DNA of 52,956 bases from Kiloniella laminariae DSM 19542 (lineage in GTDB: Bacteria; Pseudomonadota; Alphaproteobacteria; Kiloniellales; Kiloniellaceae): assembly GCF_000374005.1 (NCBI RefSeq), contig NZ_KB893169.1, forward strand, positions 40,631 through 93,586, given 5' to 3'. The position numbers were made by a program, and so were the translations under genes. The notes below the pieces were generated by a model that made no database searches, was not told the origin of the DNA, and saw only the letters and a list, made by a program, of their open reading frames with translations. Below are positions 45,530-52,956 of this stretch, one piece after another (position 1 is the stretch's first letter; the number at the start of each line of letters is the position of its first letter).

Positions 45530-46710
45530 ATCCCCAAAGCCACGGCATGACCAATAACCTTGGAACCACCATCAATTGTTGTAAAAACCAGCTCATTAAG
45601 GCCCACCGCAAGAACCGGAGCGGAACCTAACGCCCAACCCGTAACAAAAGAGAAATTAACCTGAATTACTGAGGACATACTCACATAGACCGTAAGTTTT
45701 GATTGTGTTCCAGAAGAAGGCCAGCTTGATACTGATATAGAGGTGATTTCCGCCGTTGCGTTTATAAGGTGTGCTCGTCCTACATTATAATTTATAGAAA
45801 TAACCCCAAAAGTTCCCGGGTTTGTAATTACAGCCTGATCCATGGTTTCACCAGACACCCCATGAGCACCTTGCGGCCCCTGGTCCCCCGCATCACCTTT
45901 TAGGCCCTGCGGCCCCTGGTCCCCCGTATCACCTTTTAGGCCCTGCGGCCCCTGGCTCCCGGTATCACCTTTTAGGCCCTGCGGTCCTTGGTCCCCGGTA
46001 TCACCTTTTAGGCCTTGCGGCCCCTGGTCCCCCGCATCACCTTTTAGGCCCTGTGGTCCCTGATCACCAGTGTCGCCTTTGATGCCCTGCGGTCCCTGAT
46101 CACCAGTATCGCCTTTGAGGCCTTGAGGTCCCTGATCACCAGTATCACCTTTGAGGCCCTGCGGTCCCTGTTCGCCAGCATCACCTTTGAGGCCTTGAGG
46201 TCCCTGTTCGCCAGCATCACCTTTGAGGCCTTGAGGTCCCTGATCACCAGTGTCACCTTTGATGCCCTGCGGTCCCTGATCACCAGTGTCACCTTTGATG
46301 CCCTGCGGTCCCTGATCACCAGTGTCGCCTTTGATGCCCTGTGGTCCCTGATCACCAGTGTCGCCTTTGATGCCCTGCGGTCCCTGATCACCAGTATCGC
46401 CTTTGAGGCCTTGCGGTCCCTGATCACCAGTATCACCTTTGAGGCCTTGAGGTCCCTGATCACCAGTGTCACCTTTAAGGCCCTGCGGTCCTTGATCACC
46501 AGTGTCGCCCTTAAGGCCCTGCGGTCCCTGATCGCCAGTGTCGCCTTTGATGCCCTGCGGTCCCTGATCACCAGTGTCGCCCTTAAGGCCCTGCGGTCCC
46601 TGATCGCCAGTATCACCTTTGAGGCCAGGCATCCCGACCACAGGCAACACCGAACCAGGCGCACGTACTTTTGTGACCGGATTTCCGGAACGAATAACAA
46701 TACTAGACAT
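45526..46710 (-). CDS. Collagen-like phage tail-fibre protein
   Basis: The 394-residue protein has a short N-terminal anchor (about 1-29), 21 tandem copies of the 12-residue unit GLKGDTGDQGPQ (variants with I, A, E and S), and a C-terminal beta domain of about 110 residues (starting GETMDQAVITNPG). The G-X-Y triplets should form a trimeric collagen-like shaft with the C-terminal part as head. Start ATG overlaps the upstream gene stop (ATGTCTAG). The fibre would bind the host surface. Confidence 0.9.
   Translation of the reverse strand: MSSIVIRSGNPVTKVRAPGSVLPVVGMPGLKGDTGDQGPQGLKGDTGDQGPQGIKGDTGDQGPQGLKGDTGDQGPQGLKGDTGDQGPQGLKGDTGDQGPQGLKGDTGDQGPQGIKGDTGDQGPQGIKGDTGDQGPQGIKGDTGDQGPQGIKGDTGDQGPQGLKGDAGEQGPQGLKGDAGEQGPQGLKGDTGDQGPQGLKGDTGDQGPQGIKGDTGDQGPQGLKGDAGDQGPQGLKGDTGDQGPQGLKGDTGSQGPQGLKGDTGDQGPQGLKGDAGDQGPQGAHGVSGETMDQAVITNPGTFGVISINYNVGRAHLINATAEITSISVSSWPSSGTQSKLTVYVSMSSVIQVNFSFVTGWALGSAPVLAVGLNELVFTTIDGGSKVIGHAVALGI
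45868..46623 (-). repeat. 21 tandem copies of a 36-bp coding repeat
   Basis: The collagen-like shaft is encoded by 21 copies of a 36-bp unit. Copies differ by silent and a few coding changes (for example GAT/GAA, ACC/GCA), and similar copies are grouped, which suggests past unequal exchange. Copy number could change by slippage or recombination. Confidence 0.9.
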
Positions 46711-47053
46711 CACCACCACCCCAGGTCACCGTTAAGGTACTGTCTGCCACCGGCAACAGCAGATCCTCATCAAAAGACATATCCAGATGCCAGAACAATT
46801 TTCCTTCTGGCAGCCCATCAACCTGCTCATCCGTAAGCTTGAAAAAAGCCACACCCAGATCACGATCAAGCTCAAGAGACCCATCCGCGCTCGATTGCTT
46901 CAGCAATAGATTCTTTTCCCCGTCGAACACCCTGATCACGACAAACGCCCCGACAAGGGATAAAGCCGTGATCTCATCCTCCTTGAAAAAGAAAAGAGGC
47001 TCATTGAGCCCCGCCCCGCGCCGAACCGTTAAATCGATCCTCTGCAACTTCAT
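46703..47053 (-). CDS. Hypothetical phage tail-region protein
   Basis: A 116-residue protein, mostly beta strand by pattern (MKLQRIDLTVRRGAGLNEP, AFVVIRVFDGEKNLLLKQS, LFWHLDMSFDE, STLTVTWGGGDV). It resembles the beta-sandwich N-terminal domains found ahead of phage fibre genes, but no family is certain. Its stop overlaps the fibre start, so the two are co-translated. Confidence 0.65.
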   Translation of the reverse strand: MKLQRIDLTVRRGAGLNEPLFFFKEDEITALSLVGAFVVIRVFDGEKNLLLKQSSADGSLELDRDLGVAFFKLTDEQVDGLPEGKLFWHLDMSFDEDLLLPVADSTLTVTWGGGDV

Positions 47054-47064
47054 TACCTCACCCC

Positions 47065-47493
47065 TTAATCCGGGTTTGCACCATTTGACGCATTAAATCT
47101 TGACCGCCCGAACTGACGCACAACCCTGTAAGCCGCCTCAGCCTTCCATGAAGGAACGTCATTCTCGAACATGATGTCTCTAAAAATCAGATCCGCCATC
47201 GCACGAGATAAAATTCCCGCCTCATAGAGAAAATCATGCGCGAGAGCGGCAGGAAAAATCTTGTGATCCGCAGGAGGTAACAACCACCAGAGAAAACGGG
47301 GCGCTGAAGAGCCATCAAACTGAAACCCGAGCGGCACCATAAAAACAGTGCTGGCAGGCCCCCTATATTCAAGAGAATAGGGCAGTGAAAATGGCCGCTT
47401 TTTGTTTATGGCCGAAATCCAGGTTAACAGCGCCACACCTTCAGGTCGCACTTCAAAGGCACGTTCAAGAGACCCCTCTTTAATCCGCCACAT
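47065..47493 (-). CDS. DUF1353 phage protein
   Basis: The 142-residue protein has the DUF1353 pattern: a hydrophobic strand FMVPLGFQFDGSSAPRF and the LAHDFLYEAG segment. DUF1353 is common in phage late regions; its role is unknown. ATG 47493 with GAGGGTGG upstream is chosen. The start overlaps the Rz1-like stop by 14 bases. Confidence 0.82.
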   Translation of the reverse strand: MWRIKEGSLERAFEVRPEGVALLTWISAINKKRPFSLPYSLEYRGPASTVFMVPLGFQFDGSSAPRFLWWLLPPADHKIFPAALAHDFLYEAGILSRAMADLIFRDIMFENDVPSWKAEAAYRVVRQFGRSRFNASNGANPD

Positions 47494-47839
47494 TATAACC
47501 ACCCTCACAAGAAGTTGCCGCATCATCAATCAACGCCACCAGTTCACACAACCGTGCCCGACAAACACCGTGGGAAAGCCGAGCCTCAACCACCCAGACA
47601 GCAACATCTTTCTGAGTTGCCGCACCACTTGGCCACGGCGGAAGATCCGGACAGCTTTTAAGGCTTGCCGGCACCTCCTGCCGGATCTCCACCACTTCCG
47701 GAACTGTCAAGATTTCCGGCAGGGCTGAACAACCAGGGAGGATCCCTGAGAACAGGAGCAAGATCCCCGTCTTGATCTGGGGACACTCCCTGCAATTTGA
47801 TAAGCTGCCCACGCGCCTGATCCCCCCATCGCTTCTCAT
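47480..47839 (-). CDS. Rz1-like outer-membrane spanin lipoprotein
   Basis: The 119-residue protein has a signal-like segment KTGILLLFSGILPGC ending in a lipobox Cys37 (LPGC), followed by a Pro-rich mature part (PEILTVPEVVEIRQEVP). This is the outer half of a two-part spanin. The gene overlaps the Rz gene by 182 bases in another frame, the classic Rz/Rz1 arrangement. Confidence 0.75.
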   Translation of the reverse strand: MRSDGGIRRVGSLSNCRECPQIKTGILLLFSGILPGCSALPEILTVPEVVEIRQEVPASLKSCPDLPPWPSGAATQKDVAVWVVEARLSHGVCRARLCELVALIDDAATSCEGGYNVAD

Positions 47840-48098
47840 TGGTTAATTGGCGATCTACAGAAGAAATCGCCGCCCTGAGCGCCGCCTCCTGCCGTTTATA
47901 AGCAAGCTGGTTCTGTTGAGAACGAGCGACTTCCGCCCGCAGATGTTCAGACAAATGAACTTCCCGCGCCTTGAGCCGCTCAAATTCGGAAAAATGACCC
48001 CGCCACCACCAGATCAACCCGGCAAAAAAAAGGATTGCGACAACTGCAATCCCGATTTTCAGAAAACGACCCGATATCAAAGAAAGAAAAAAAGCCAT
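47658..48098 (-). CDS. Rz-like inner-membrane spanin
   Basis: The 146-residue protein has one membrane segment (FLKIGIAVVAILFFAGLIWWW) and a coiled coil (FERLKAREVHLSEHLRAEVARSQ) reaching into the periplasm. With the Rz1-like lipoprotein it would fuse inner and outer membranes at lysis. It starts one base inside the lytic transglycosylase stop codon (TGATG). Confidence 0.8.
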   Translation of the reverse strand: MAFFLSLISGRFLKIGIAVVAILFFAGLIWWWRGHFSEFERLKAREVHLSEHLRAEVARSQQNQLAYKRQEAALRAAISSVDRQLTNEKRWGDQARGQLIKLQGVSPDQDGDLAPVLRDPPWLFSPAGNLDSSGSGGDPAGGAGKP

Positions 48099-48661
48099 CA
48101 GCGCCCCCCTTTCAGCTTTGCCCGCCAGATCTCAATCCGCTCAACATAGGTAATCGTCTCCCGCGAATGCTTACCTGTAACCTGAGAGAGACAGGCGACA
48201 ATCTCGAGATAGAGCAACACCCCGCCGCATAACCGTTGCGCCTTAATGATATTCCCCAAACCTGCGTTATAGCTCGCCTGAGCAAGCTTGTGTCGGTCCT
48301 CTTCAGGCCGCTTCGAAATCCAGCTTCGCCGAAGCTTTTTCATATAATAAGCCCCCGCATTGATCGCCGGATCCGCCAGGCGAGGAGAAATCAGACCATA
48401 ACCCAGTTCTTTTGAAATTTGCGCCCAGGTCCCAGGCATGAACTGGGCCAAACCTTCTGCCCCGACCGGAGACCGGGCCAAAGGCTCCAGAAGGCTCTCC
48501 TGATAGAGCTGAGCCTTCCAGGCTTCCGGATAAGGGTAATCCGGCCAGTGAGCTGATACCGCAAATGCAATCTGCTTATCGTACTTATCAGTATAGAGCG
48601 ACGCAGCCCATGAGGAGGACAACAGAGAAAATATAAATACCGATGAAAGCAAGCTGAGCAT
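48098..48661 (-). CDS. Phage lytic transglycosylase (SLT fold)
   Basis: The 187-residue protein begins with a signal peptide (MLSLLSSVFIFSLLSSSWAA). The catalytic Glu lies in YQESLLEPLARSPVGAEGLAQFMPGT, the typical soluble-lytic-transglycosylase motif, and ends with SYNAGLGN. It cuts the glycan backbone of peptidoglycan. Together with the spanins and the two small membrane proteins it makes the lysis module. An earlier in-frame ATG at 48754 is less likely. Confidence 0.88.
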   Translation of the reverse strand: MLSLLSSVFIFSLLSSSWAASLYTDKYDKQIAFAVSAHWPDYPYPEAWKAQLYQESLLEPLARSPVGAEGLAQFMPGTWAQISKELGYGLISPRLADPAINAGAYYMKKLRRSWISKRPEEDRHKLAQASYNAGLGNIIKAQRLCGGVLLYLEIVACLSQVTGKHSRETITYVERIEIWRAKLKGGR

Positions 48662-48833
48662 TCGGATCCGCACAGTAAAACACCTCCTTGAAATTGACAC
48701 CGCGAAGGCGCAGCCCGATAAACTGGATAACCGAAGCCAAGGCAGGCAGGACAAACATCAAACCCACCTTCAGAAGCAGAGTAAGCGCCCCGTACTCGCT
48801 CAACCCCATAAACCCGTCTAATTCACCCATCAT
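48588..48833 (-). CDS. Small membrane protein, putative holin
   Basis: The 81-residue protein has two hydrophobic segments (GALTLLLKVGLMFVLPALASV, LAFIGIYIFSVVLLMGCVAL). It lies just ahead of the lytic enzyme and overlaps the gene before, as expected for a holin, though no family is recognised. The stretch 48588-48661 overlaps the transglycosylase start. Confidence 0.6.
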   Translation of the reverse strand: MMGELDGFMGLSEYGALTLLLKVGLMFVLPALASVIQFIGLRLRGVNFKEVFYCADPNAQLAFIGIYIFSVVLLMGCVALY

Positions 48834-49017
48834 TCTTAACCTTTCGATATAAATCCCAGAAAACAACAGCAAGACGCCCAACAACTACAGCCGCCGACCC
48901 CCAGAGGATAAACGAGGGAACAACCACCTCCGTCCACCCCTGAAAACGACCATCAGCAACCACAGCCACGACCACCCCACCAGCCACAACCGGACCATCT
49001 ACAAATATTTTATCCAC
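48823..49017 (-). CDS. Small membrane protein, lysis module
   Basis: The 64-residue protein has one or two hydrophobic stretches (PVVAGGVVVAVVADG, FILWGSAAVVVGRLAVVFW) and a basic tail (DLYRKVKNDG). It overlaps the putative holin gene. It may be a holin or antiholin partner. Family unknown. Confidence 0.5.
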   Translation of the reverse strand: MDKIFVDGPVVAGGVVVAVVADGRFQGWTEVVVPSFILWGSAAVVVGRLAVVFWDLYRKVKNDG

Positions 49018-49097
49018 GCCCCACCCCCAGCGATTAGGCAGAAAAAAAGCCGCCCGAAAGCAGCTCGAAACACTCGATTTAAATGAGAGAACTACAC

Positions 49098-49733
49098 CTA
49101 ATCAGACCAGTGAACCGGATCTTCTATATCAACCGCCCACAATTGAGCGTGATCCATAGCATTAATCGCCGTCACAAGGGCAGTTGAACGCGAGAGAATA
49201 TTCCTGATATGAGCATTCGCCGCCTCAAAAAGGGGCAAGATAACCGCCGACCCCGTCACCTCTACAACTGCCCCGGCCTTGGTTGTAAATCTGAAGGGCT
49301 CGACAGAACCAACCGCCTCTTCCCCCTCCAATCCCCTTAAAAGCCCACTCAAACGGGCAATTGACTTCTCGTCACAGCGAAAATTCGATGACAGGTTTGG
49401 AATGTAAACACCCTCTTCAATCAATCGCTCTGCCAAAATAGACACTTTTTCAACAAGACCCCCTCGAACCACCCCATCAGGACGATCTTCGAGCGCGATA
49501 GTTCTGACCACCTTTTCCGGATACTCAGTGTAAACCTTAACCAAGCTGTGCAAGTCAGCACTGAAGCCCTCTGGCGTTTCTGAATTTGTCTCTAATGGCC
49601 ACATCAACAGATTGCCACCCTCATCCCTGGGCAGTTGGTCAAGACTCAGGTCCAGGCCATGGTACTTTTCAATGAATTTACCATCCTCGCCCTTAACGAC
49701 ATAAAGAAAAGGTATAAAAGGTTTCTTCGCCAT
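49098..49733 (-). CDS. DUF4376-like phage protein
   Basis: The 211-residue protein has a basic start (MAKKPFIPFLYVVKGEDGKF) and a C-terminal region FTTKAGAVVEVTGSAVILPLFEA with INAMDHAQLWAVDIED, which fits the DUF4376 pattern of fibre-associated proteins. Such proteins often sit beside tail-fibre genes and may act in fibre assembly. Eleven bases separate it from the polyglycine gene. Confidence 0.6.
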   Translation of the reverse strand: MAKKPFIPFLYVVKGEDGKFIEKYHGLDLSLDQLPRDEGGNLLMWPLETNSETPEGFSADLHSLVKVYTEYPEKVVRTIALEDRPDGVVRGGLVEKVSILAERLIEEGVYIPNLSSNFRCDEKSIARLSGLLRGLEGEEAVGSVEPFRFTTKAGAVVEVTGSAVILPLFEAANAHIRNILSRSTALVTAINAMDHAQLWAVDIEDPVHWSD

Positions 49734-49743
49734 AACAAGTTCC

Positions 49744-50469
49744 TTAATTTATTTCTGCTCCACGGATATCGCCGCGATTTATAAAAGTGATTTTTGAAAC
49801 CCCATCGATTGCAGTGCCAGCTGCACCGCCTGCGCCTGGTGGTTGGTTTGGTGACACGCCAGCAGTATCCAGCCAAAGCCCGATAGCACCCGGCAACCCA
49901 AGATCTCCGCCAGCCCCACCATCGTTTCGCTTAGTCGTTCCGCTGTCAGGAAACCCACCAGCACCACCAACAAAGAGCGTACCGTTCTGAGCCTTATTGG
50001 CGTTTTGAGGGGACCAAGCACCCTCCCCGCCATTCCTTCCAGCACCGCCACCACCACCGCCGCCGTTAGAGCGCGTATTGGAATGACCACCGCCACCGCC
50101 ACCGCCACCACCGCCGCCGACAATCCCGTTGGTATTATCAAACTCAAGAAGACAACCAACAGATAACCCTGGACCACCGACAGCCCCATTAACCAGAGCG
50201 CCACCGCCACTACCACCACAGCCAGCAATAGTGCCATTATTTATCAACGTCAGCTCACTTGTAGCCGGAAGATCCCCAGTATGAAGTGCAAAAGCCCCCG
50301 TCGAAGCACTGCCTATTACCACCCCCGGCATGACGATAACGCGCATCTTAAAGTCGCCCGAACCGCTCCAACCATTGTCGCGGGCAATCTGGGACAGATC
50401 GACGTTGTAGCCATCAATTGTAATCAGAACCTCAGGCATAAAGACATTGCCAACAAGCTTATAGAGCAT
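49744..50469 (-). CDS. Polyglycine-rich tail-tip adhesin-like protein
   Basis: The 241-residue protein has an N-terminal beta domain (PEVLITIDGYNVDLSQIARDNGW, then VIVMPGVVIGS) and, from about 80 to 220, very Gly-rich segments including a run of 11 Gly (118-128) and another of seven. Such patterns pack as polyglycine-II helices in the tail-tip receptor-binding protein gp38 of phage S16. It is thus a candidate receptor-binding protein. It overlaps the fibre-base gene by 11 bases. Confidence 0.75.
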   Translation of the reverse strand: MLYKLVGNVFMPEVLITIDGYNVDLSQIARDNGWSGSGDFKMRVIVMPGVVIGSASTGAFALHTGDLPATSELTLINNGTIAGCGGSGGGALVNGAVGGPGLSVGCLLEFDNTNGIVGGGGGGGGGGGHSNTRSNGGGGGGGAGRNGGEGAWSPQNANKAQNGTLFVGGAGGFPDSGTTKRNDGGAGGDLGLPGAIGLWLDTAGVSPNQPPGAGGAAGTAIDGVSKITFINRGDIRGAEIN

Positions 50470-51079
50470 TGGTCCTCCCCTTCAGCCCCAACCGGAGCCC
50501 CTTGCCTGGCGTCGTCACCCCGACCGCCGTCACCTCAAAGCTCAAAATTGCTCCCGCAACCAACGTAAGAGCGGGCTTTACAGTTCCAGGGTCAAAATTG
50601 CCCGTATCAGCAGCAAAAGAAGGCAATGCATCAAAAACACTGACCCCATCCGCCTTAATATCAAAGACCACCCCCGACCCTGTTGGCGCAGTGTCAAGTT
50701 TTGCAACAATGCCGGTTACAACAATGTTTCTCGAGAGAACCATCGTGCTGACAACGGCAATCGAAAGATCCTCAGCCGTATAATCTGCACCGAAACCAGC
50801 ATTAACAGGGATATCATAGGCACCGGACGCCGAAAGAGCCTGTATAGCTTGCGTCAATAGGCTGTAATTACCCTTTTCCAACGCCAAGCCAGCCGTTTCG
50901 ATAGCATGGGCAATTGTCTCCTGGAGACCATTGAAAAAATCCTGATCCGGGATCGTCCCGGAAATTGGATTACCGCCGCCATCAACGCCACAATTCCGGA
51001 AAAACCCCCCAACCTTTGGGCCATCCGGAGCCGCAACAGGCAACACCTCAACCGCCGTCCCCCCGTCTATACGATGCAT
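50459..51079 (-). CDS. Phage tail-fibre base protein
   Basis: The 206-residue protein starts MHRIDGGTAVEVLPVAAP and has GTIPDQDFFNGLQETIAHAIETAGLALEKGNYSLL in parts, a segment common at the start of phage tail-fibre proteins, then a C-terminal beta region. It probably links the fibre or adhesin to the baseplate. It abuts the DUF2313 gene (TAGATG). Confidence 0.75.
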   Translation of the reverse strand: MHRIDGGTAVEVLPVAAPDGPKVGGFFRNCGVDGGGNPISGTIPDQDFFNGLQETIAHAIETAGLALEKGNYSLLTQAIQALSASGAYDIPVNAGFGADYTAEDLSIAVVSTMVLSRNIVVTGIVAKLDTAPTGSGVVFDIKADGVSVFDALPSFAADTGNFDPGTVKPALTLVAGAILSFEVTAVGVTTPGKGLRLGLKGRTNAL

Positions 51080-51691
51080 CTAATTCTCCTCAATAAAATA
51101 TATCGGCGTCATGTGAGCGGGTTTCTCCCGATCAATCAAACAACGCAAAACCGAGAGATCAGGCAAAACACACATCGGCTCCCCGACTTCCGAGCACCCG
51201 ACCTGCCACCTGAAAACCTCGATATCGTGAATCGTGACGTGAAACTGAAAAAAGTACGGCCCGACATGATCACATCCGACACCAGACCATCCGGTCATCA
51301 TCGGTTTTGGTTCATTAATGGAAATCGTGAAACCAGCAACCGCCGCCCGCTCAACTAAATACGCCGGATCAAGCCGCCCCTCCGCCCGCCACTTTGAGAC
51401 AACGGCATCTCGGCGCTGCTGAAAAGTTTCAAAGCCCCCTGTACATTCGTCAGGAAGCCCCGCTTCCTCTTCTCTGGAAGACAACATTTCAACAGTTTGA
51501 TGCGGTACCACATCGACCAGCAGATCAGCCGCCCGCTGCCGGATCCTGACATGACTGGTAGCAAGGGGCTGCATCACCAGCCGCGACCCGCCCGCACCCC
51601 GCTCACGATAGCTGTCCCAAAAAGGGCCCGGAGGAAGATACCCCTCAAGGCCCGCCAGCACAGCCTCCCGATCAACCACCACTTCAGACAT
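51080..51691 (-). CDS. Phage baseplate protein, DUF2313 (YmfQ/Mu gp48-like)
   Basis: The 203-residue protein has LEGYLPPGPFWDSYRERG, RAADLLVDVVPHQTVEML and GLPDECTG with QRRDAVVSKW, the DUF2313 pattern of Mu gp48-type baseplate proteins. The 8-base overlap with baseplate J and the order J-DUF2313-fibre match Mu-like and related contractile-tail modules. Confidence 0.87.
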   Translation of the reverse strand: MSEVVVDREAVLAGLEGYLPPGPFWDSYRERGAGGSRLVMQPLATSHVRIRQRAADLLVDVVPHQTVEMLSSREEEAGLPDECTGGFETFQQRRDAVVSKWRAEGRLDPAYLVERAAVAGFTISINEPKPMMTGWSGVGCDHVGPYFFQFHVTIHDIEVFRWQVGCSEVGEPMCVLPDLSVLRCLIDREKPAHMTPIYFIEEN

Positions 51692-52814
51692 AGGTAATCA
51701 CCCCCAATGACGGCAGGACAACCGGACCAAGCTGGATATCATCAACCGGCGACGTTATCTTGTGACGCCTTTCCCCGGTCGCGACCGATACGGCTTCGTC
51801 AATCCAGGAAAAGGAGATCAACTTGCCTGGCGTCCTGTTTCGCTGCATCAGATCCTTAAGCTCAGCCTCAATCGCCGTCTTGACCTCTAAAGATGCAGGC
51901 TCCAGCCCAGCTATCTCCACATCAATCGGCTGTAAAACCGGAACATCAATAAAGACCCGCGCCCCAACCGGTGCACGGTTTCGGGCAGCACCACCCATCA
52001 CGTAATCATAAACAGATTTAAGATCACCACTGTAAACCGGACCCGGATCCCCCTGAGGCACACCTGCAAATTCGGCCCGAACCTCATCCATTACAAATAT
52101 TATTTGAACAGATCCAGCCCCATAGGCTTCCGGTACCGCCCAGGCATCCGTTACCCCCGCCACCTCCCGCGCCCACCTCTCGTAATCAAAAGCATTCCCC
52201 CCAGCCGGCGGGCGCTGTATCCGGGCCATAACACGCGCCCGGTAATGCTCATAAACACCAGCCCCGCCATCAAGTTCCCGGTCAGCACCACCAACAAGAC
52301 CGCCCGTGATGACCTCACCAGAACTCTCGACACCAGCAACAGGCGAAATCAATCGCACCTTACGGCCCGAGACCAGATTTCCGGCCTTGCCGGGCTCAAT
52401 CGCCCGGACTGAAAGCTGAATATATCCACCCGCCTCCGCCCCGGCTGACAGAGGTTTGTACAGTACCCCCGAATCAGATCTCAGGGTTACATCAACCCCT
52501 ATGACGGAGCCGGCTTCAGCAGGGAAACTCACCACACCGCTCGCACGGGTCGCCTCTAGCCTCGGAATAAGAAAAAGCGCCCCCCAGTCATCAAGCCCGA
52601 CACCCTCAGCAAACAAAGGCATGGCGTGGCGGGCAATGTATGCCAGGTGAGCGCCCAGATCATGCTCACTTCGGGCAATCAGCTGGGCTATGCCCGACAT
52701 CCCCCCCAGCTCAGCAAGGCTATCCGCACCTGGCACAGAGCCGATTAAATCCCCCTTAACCCGGCTGACGATTTCCGGATAGGATTTTCGCGAAAATCCT
52801 GTAATTTTTCCCAT
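51684..52814 (-). CDS. Phage baseplate assembly protein J
   Basis: The 376-residue protein has the Baseplate_J fold: an N-terminal helical part, VVSFPAEAGSVIGVDVTLRSDSG, a middle with NAFDYERWAREVAGVTDAWAVPEAYGAG and RVFIDVPVLQPIDVEIAG. This is the wedge protein of contractile-tail baseplates (Mu gp47, P2 J). It starts one base inside the upstream gene (TAATG). Confidence 0.92.
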   Translation of the reverse strand: MGKITGFSRKSYPEIVSRVKGDLIGSVPGADSLAELGGMSGIAQLIARSEHDLGAHLAYIARHAMPLFAEGVGLDDWGALFLIPRLEATRASGVVSFPAEAGSVIGVDVTLRSDSGVLYKPLSAGAEAGGYIQLSVRAIEPGKAGNLVSGRKVRLISPVAGVESSGEVITGGLVGGADRELDGGAGVYEHYRARVMARIQRPPAGGNAFDYERWAREVAGVTDAWAVPEAYGAGSVQIIFVMDEVRAEFAGVPQGDPGPVYSGDLKSVYDYVMGGAARNRAPVGARVFIDVPVLQPIDVEIAGLEPASLEVKTAIEAELKDLMQRNRTPGKLISFSWIDEAVSVATGERRHKITSPVDDIQLGPVVLPSLGVITYV

Positions 52815-52956
52815 TAACCCACCTCAATCGCTTCAGAAACCGGAACCTCGTAAGAAAAACGGCTCCCGTTTTTGAGAACCGCACTTACTTCCACACGTAT
52901 CCTGTAGATACCTTCTTCAAGGGCTCTCCAGGCCCTGACATCGAAGCTGAGAAAAT
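52814..52956 (-). CDS. Partial phage baseplate gene (gp46 position)
   Basis: Only the last 46 codons are in the window, ending SAVLKNGSRFSYEVPVSEAIEVG before TAA. By position ahead of baseplate J it is expected to be a gp46- or W-like baseplate component. The visible tail alone does not identify the family. Confidence 0.6.
   Translation of the reverse strand, partial: FLSFDVRAWRALEEGIYRIRVEVSAVLKNGSRFSYEVPVSEAIEVG

Noticed and set aside
46123-46836. Long plus-strand frame and a second minus-strand frame over the collagen repeats
   Set aside because: A 36-bp repeat without stops keeps several frames open; only the collagen frame has a sensible protein and overlaps its neighbours correctly.

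Overview
The window reads as a chromosomal segment of an alphaproteobacterium. The gene orders are typical of that class: fabD-fabG-acpP-fabF-mltG, rpsF-rpsR-rplI-dnaB, a TPR protein-bamB-der, and ppx-rlmE-guaB-rsmB-guaA. Moderate GC and many SDR genes fit a marine or Sneathiella/Kordiimonas/Rhodospirillales-like lineage, but the genus cannot be fixed from sequence reading alone.

Region 1 (1-4920) is a compact type II-C CRISPR-Cas locus. The last two 36-bp repeats and one 30-bp spacer lie at the left edge. They are followed by cas2, cas1 and a 1090-residue cas9 on the minus strand, and by a tracrRNA gene reading away from cas9. All Cas9 catalytic residues are present. The tracrRNA can pair with 34 of the 36 repeat bases. 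The array reads toward the cas genes, and its repeats carry an extended -10 element, as in type II-C arrays with repeat-borne promoters. An inverted repeat separates the array from cas2.

Region 2 (4960-42440) is core housekeeping DNA. It holds gmk, yicC, an SDR, infA, fatty-acid synthesis with mltG, the S6-S18-L9 ribosomal operon with dnaB, mlaE-mlaF, radA, cvpA, purF, der, bamB, a diguanylate cyclase and slyX. An arsR-flavoprotein-MFS resistance operon (29487-32540) and a LysR/SDR/DUF6552 divergent pair (32591-34537) interrupt it. The purine and RNA-modification cluster guaA, a TSUP permease, rsmB, guaB, rlmE and ppx closes it.

Region 3 (42757-52956) starts with a tRNA-Gln(CTG) gene. To its right is the late end of a prophage or phage-derived tail element. 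Reading leftward on the minus strand it encodes baseplate proteins (a gp46-position partial gene, baseplate J, DUF2313), a fibre-base protein, a polyglycine adhesin-like protein, a DUF4376-like protein, two small membrane proteins, a secreted lytic transglycosylase, overlapping Rz/Rz1 spanins, DUF1353, a 21-repeat collagen-like fibre and two further structural or fibre proteins. A convergent, AT-rich TPR-glycosyltransferase gene sits between these genes and the tRNA. The other end of the element lies outside the window.

No wholly new system is obvious. The points most worth a second look are the tracrRNA with a competing hairpin, the His/Asp/Met-rich extension on DnaB, the Cys-tailed flavoprotein of the ars operon, the SDR lacking its catalytic Tyr/Lys, and the host-recognition module (collagen fibre, polyglycine adhesin, glycosyltransferase) of the prophage.
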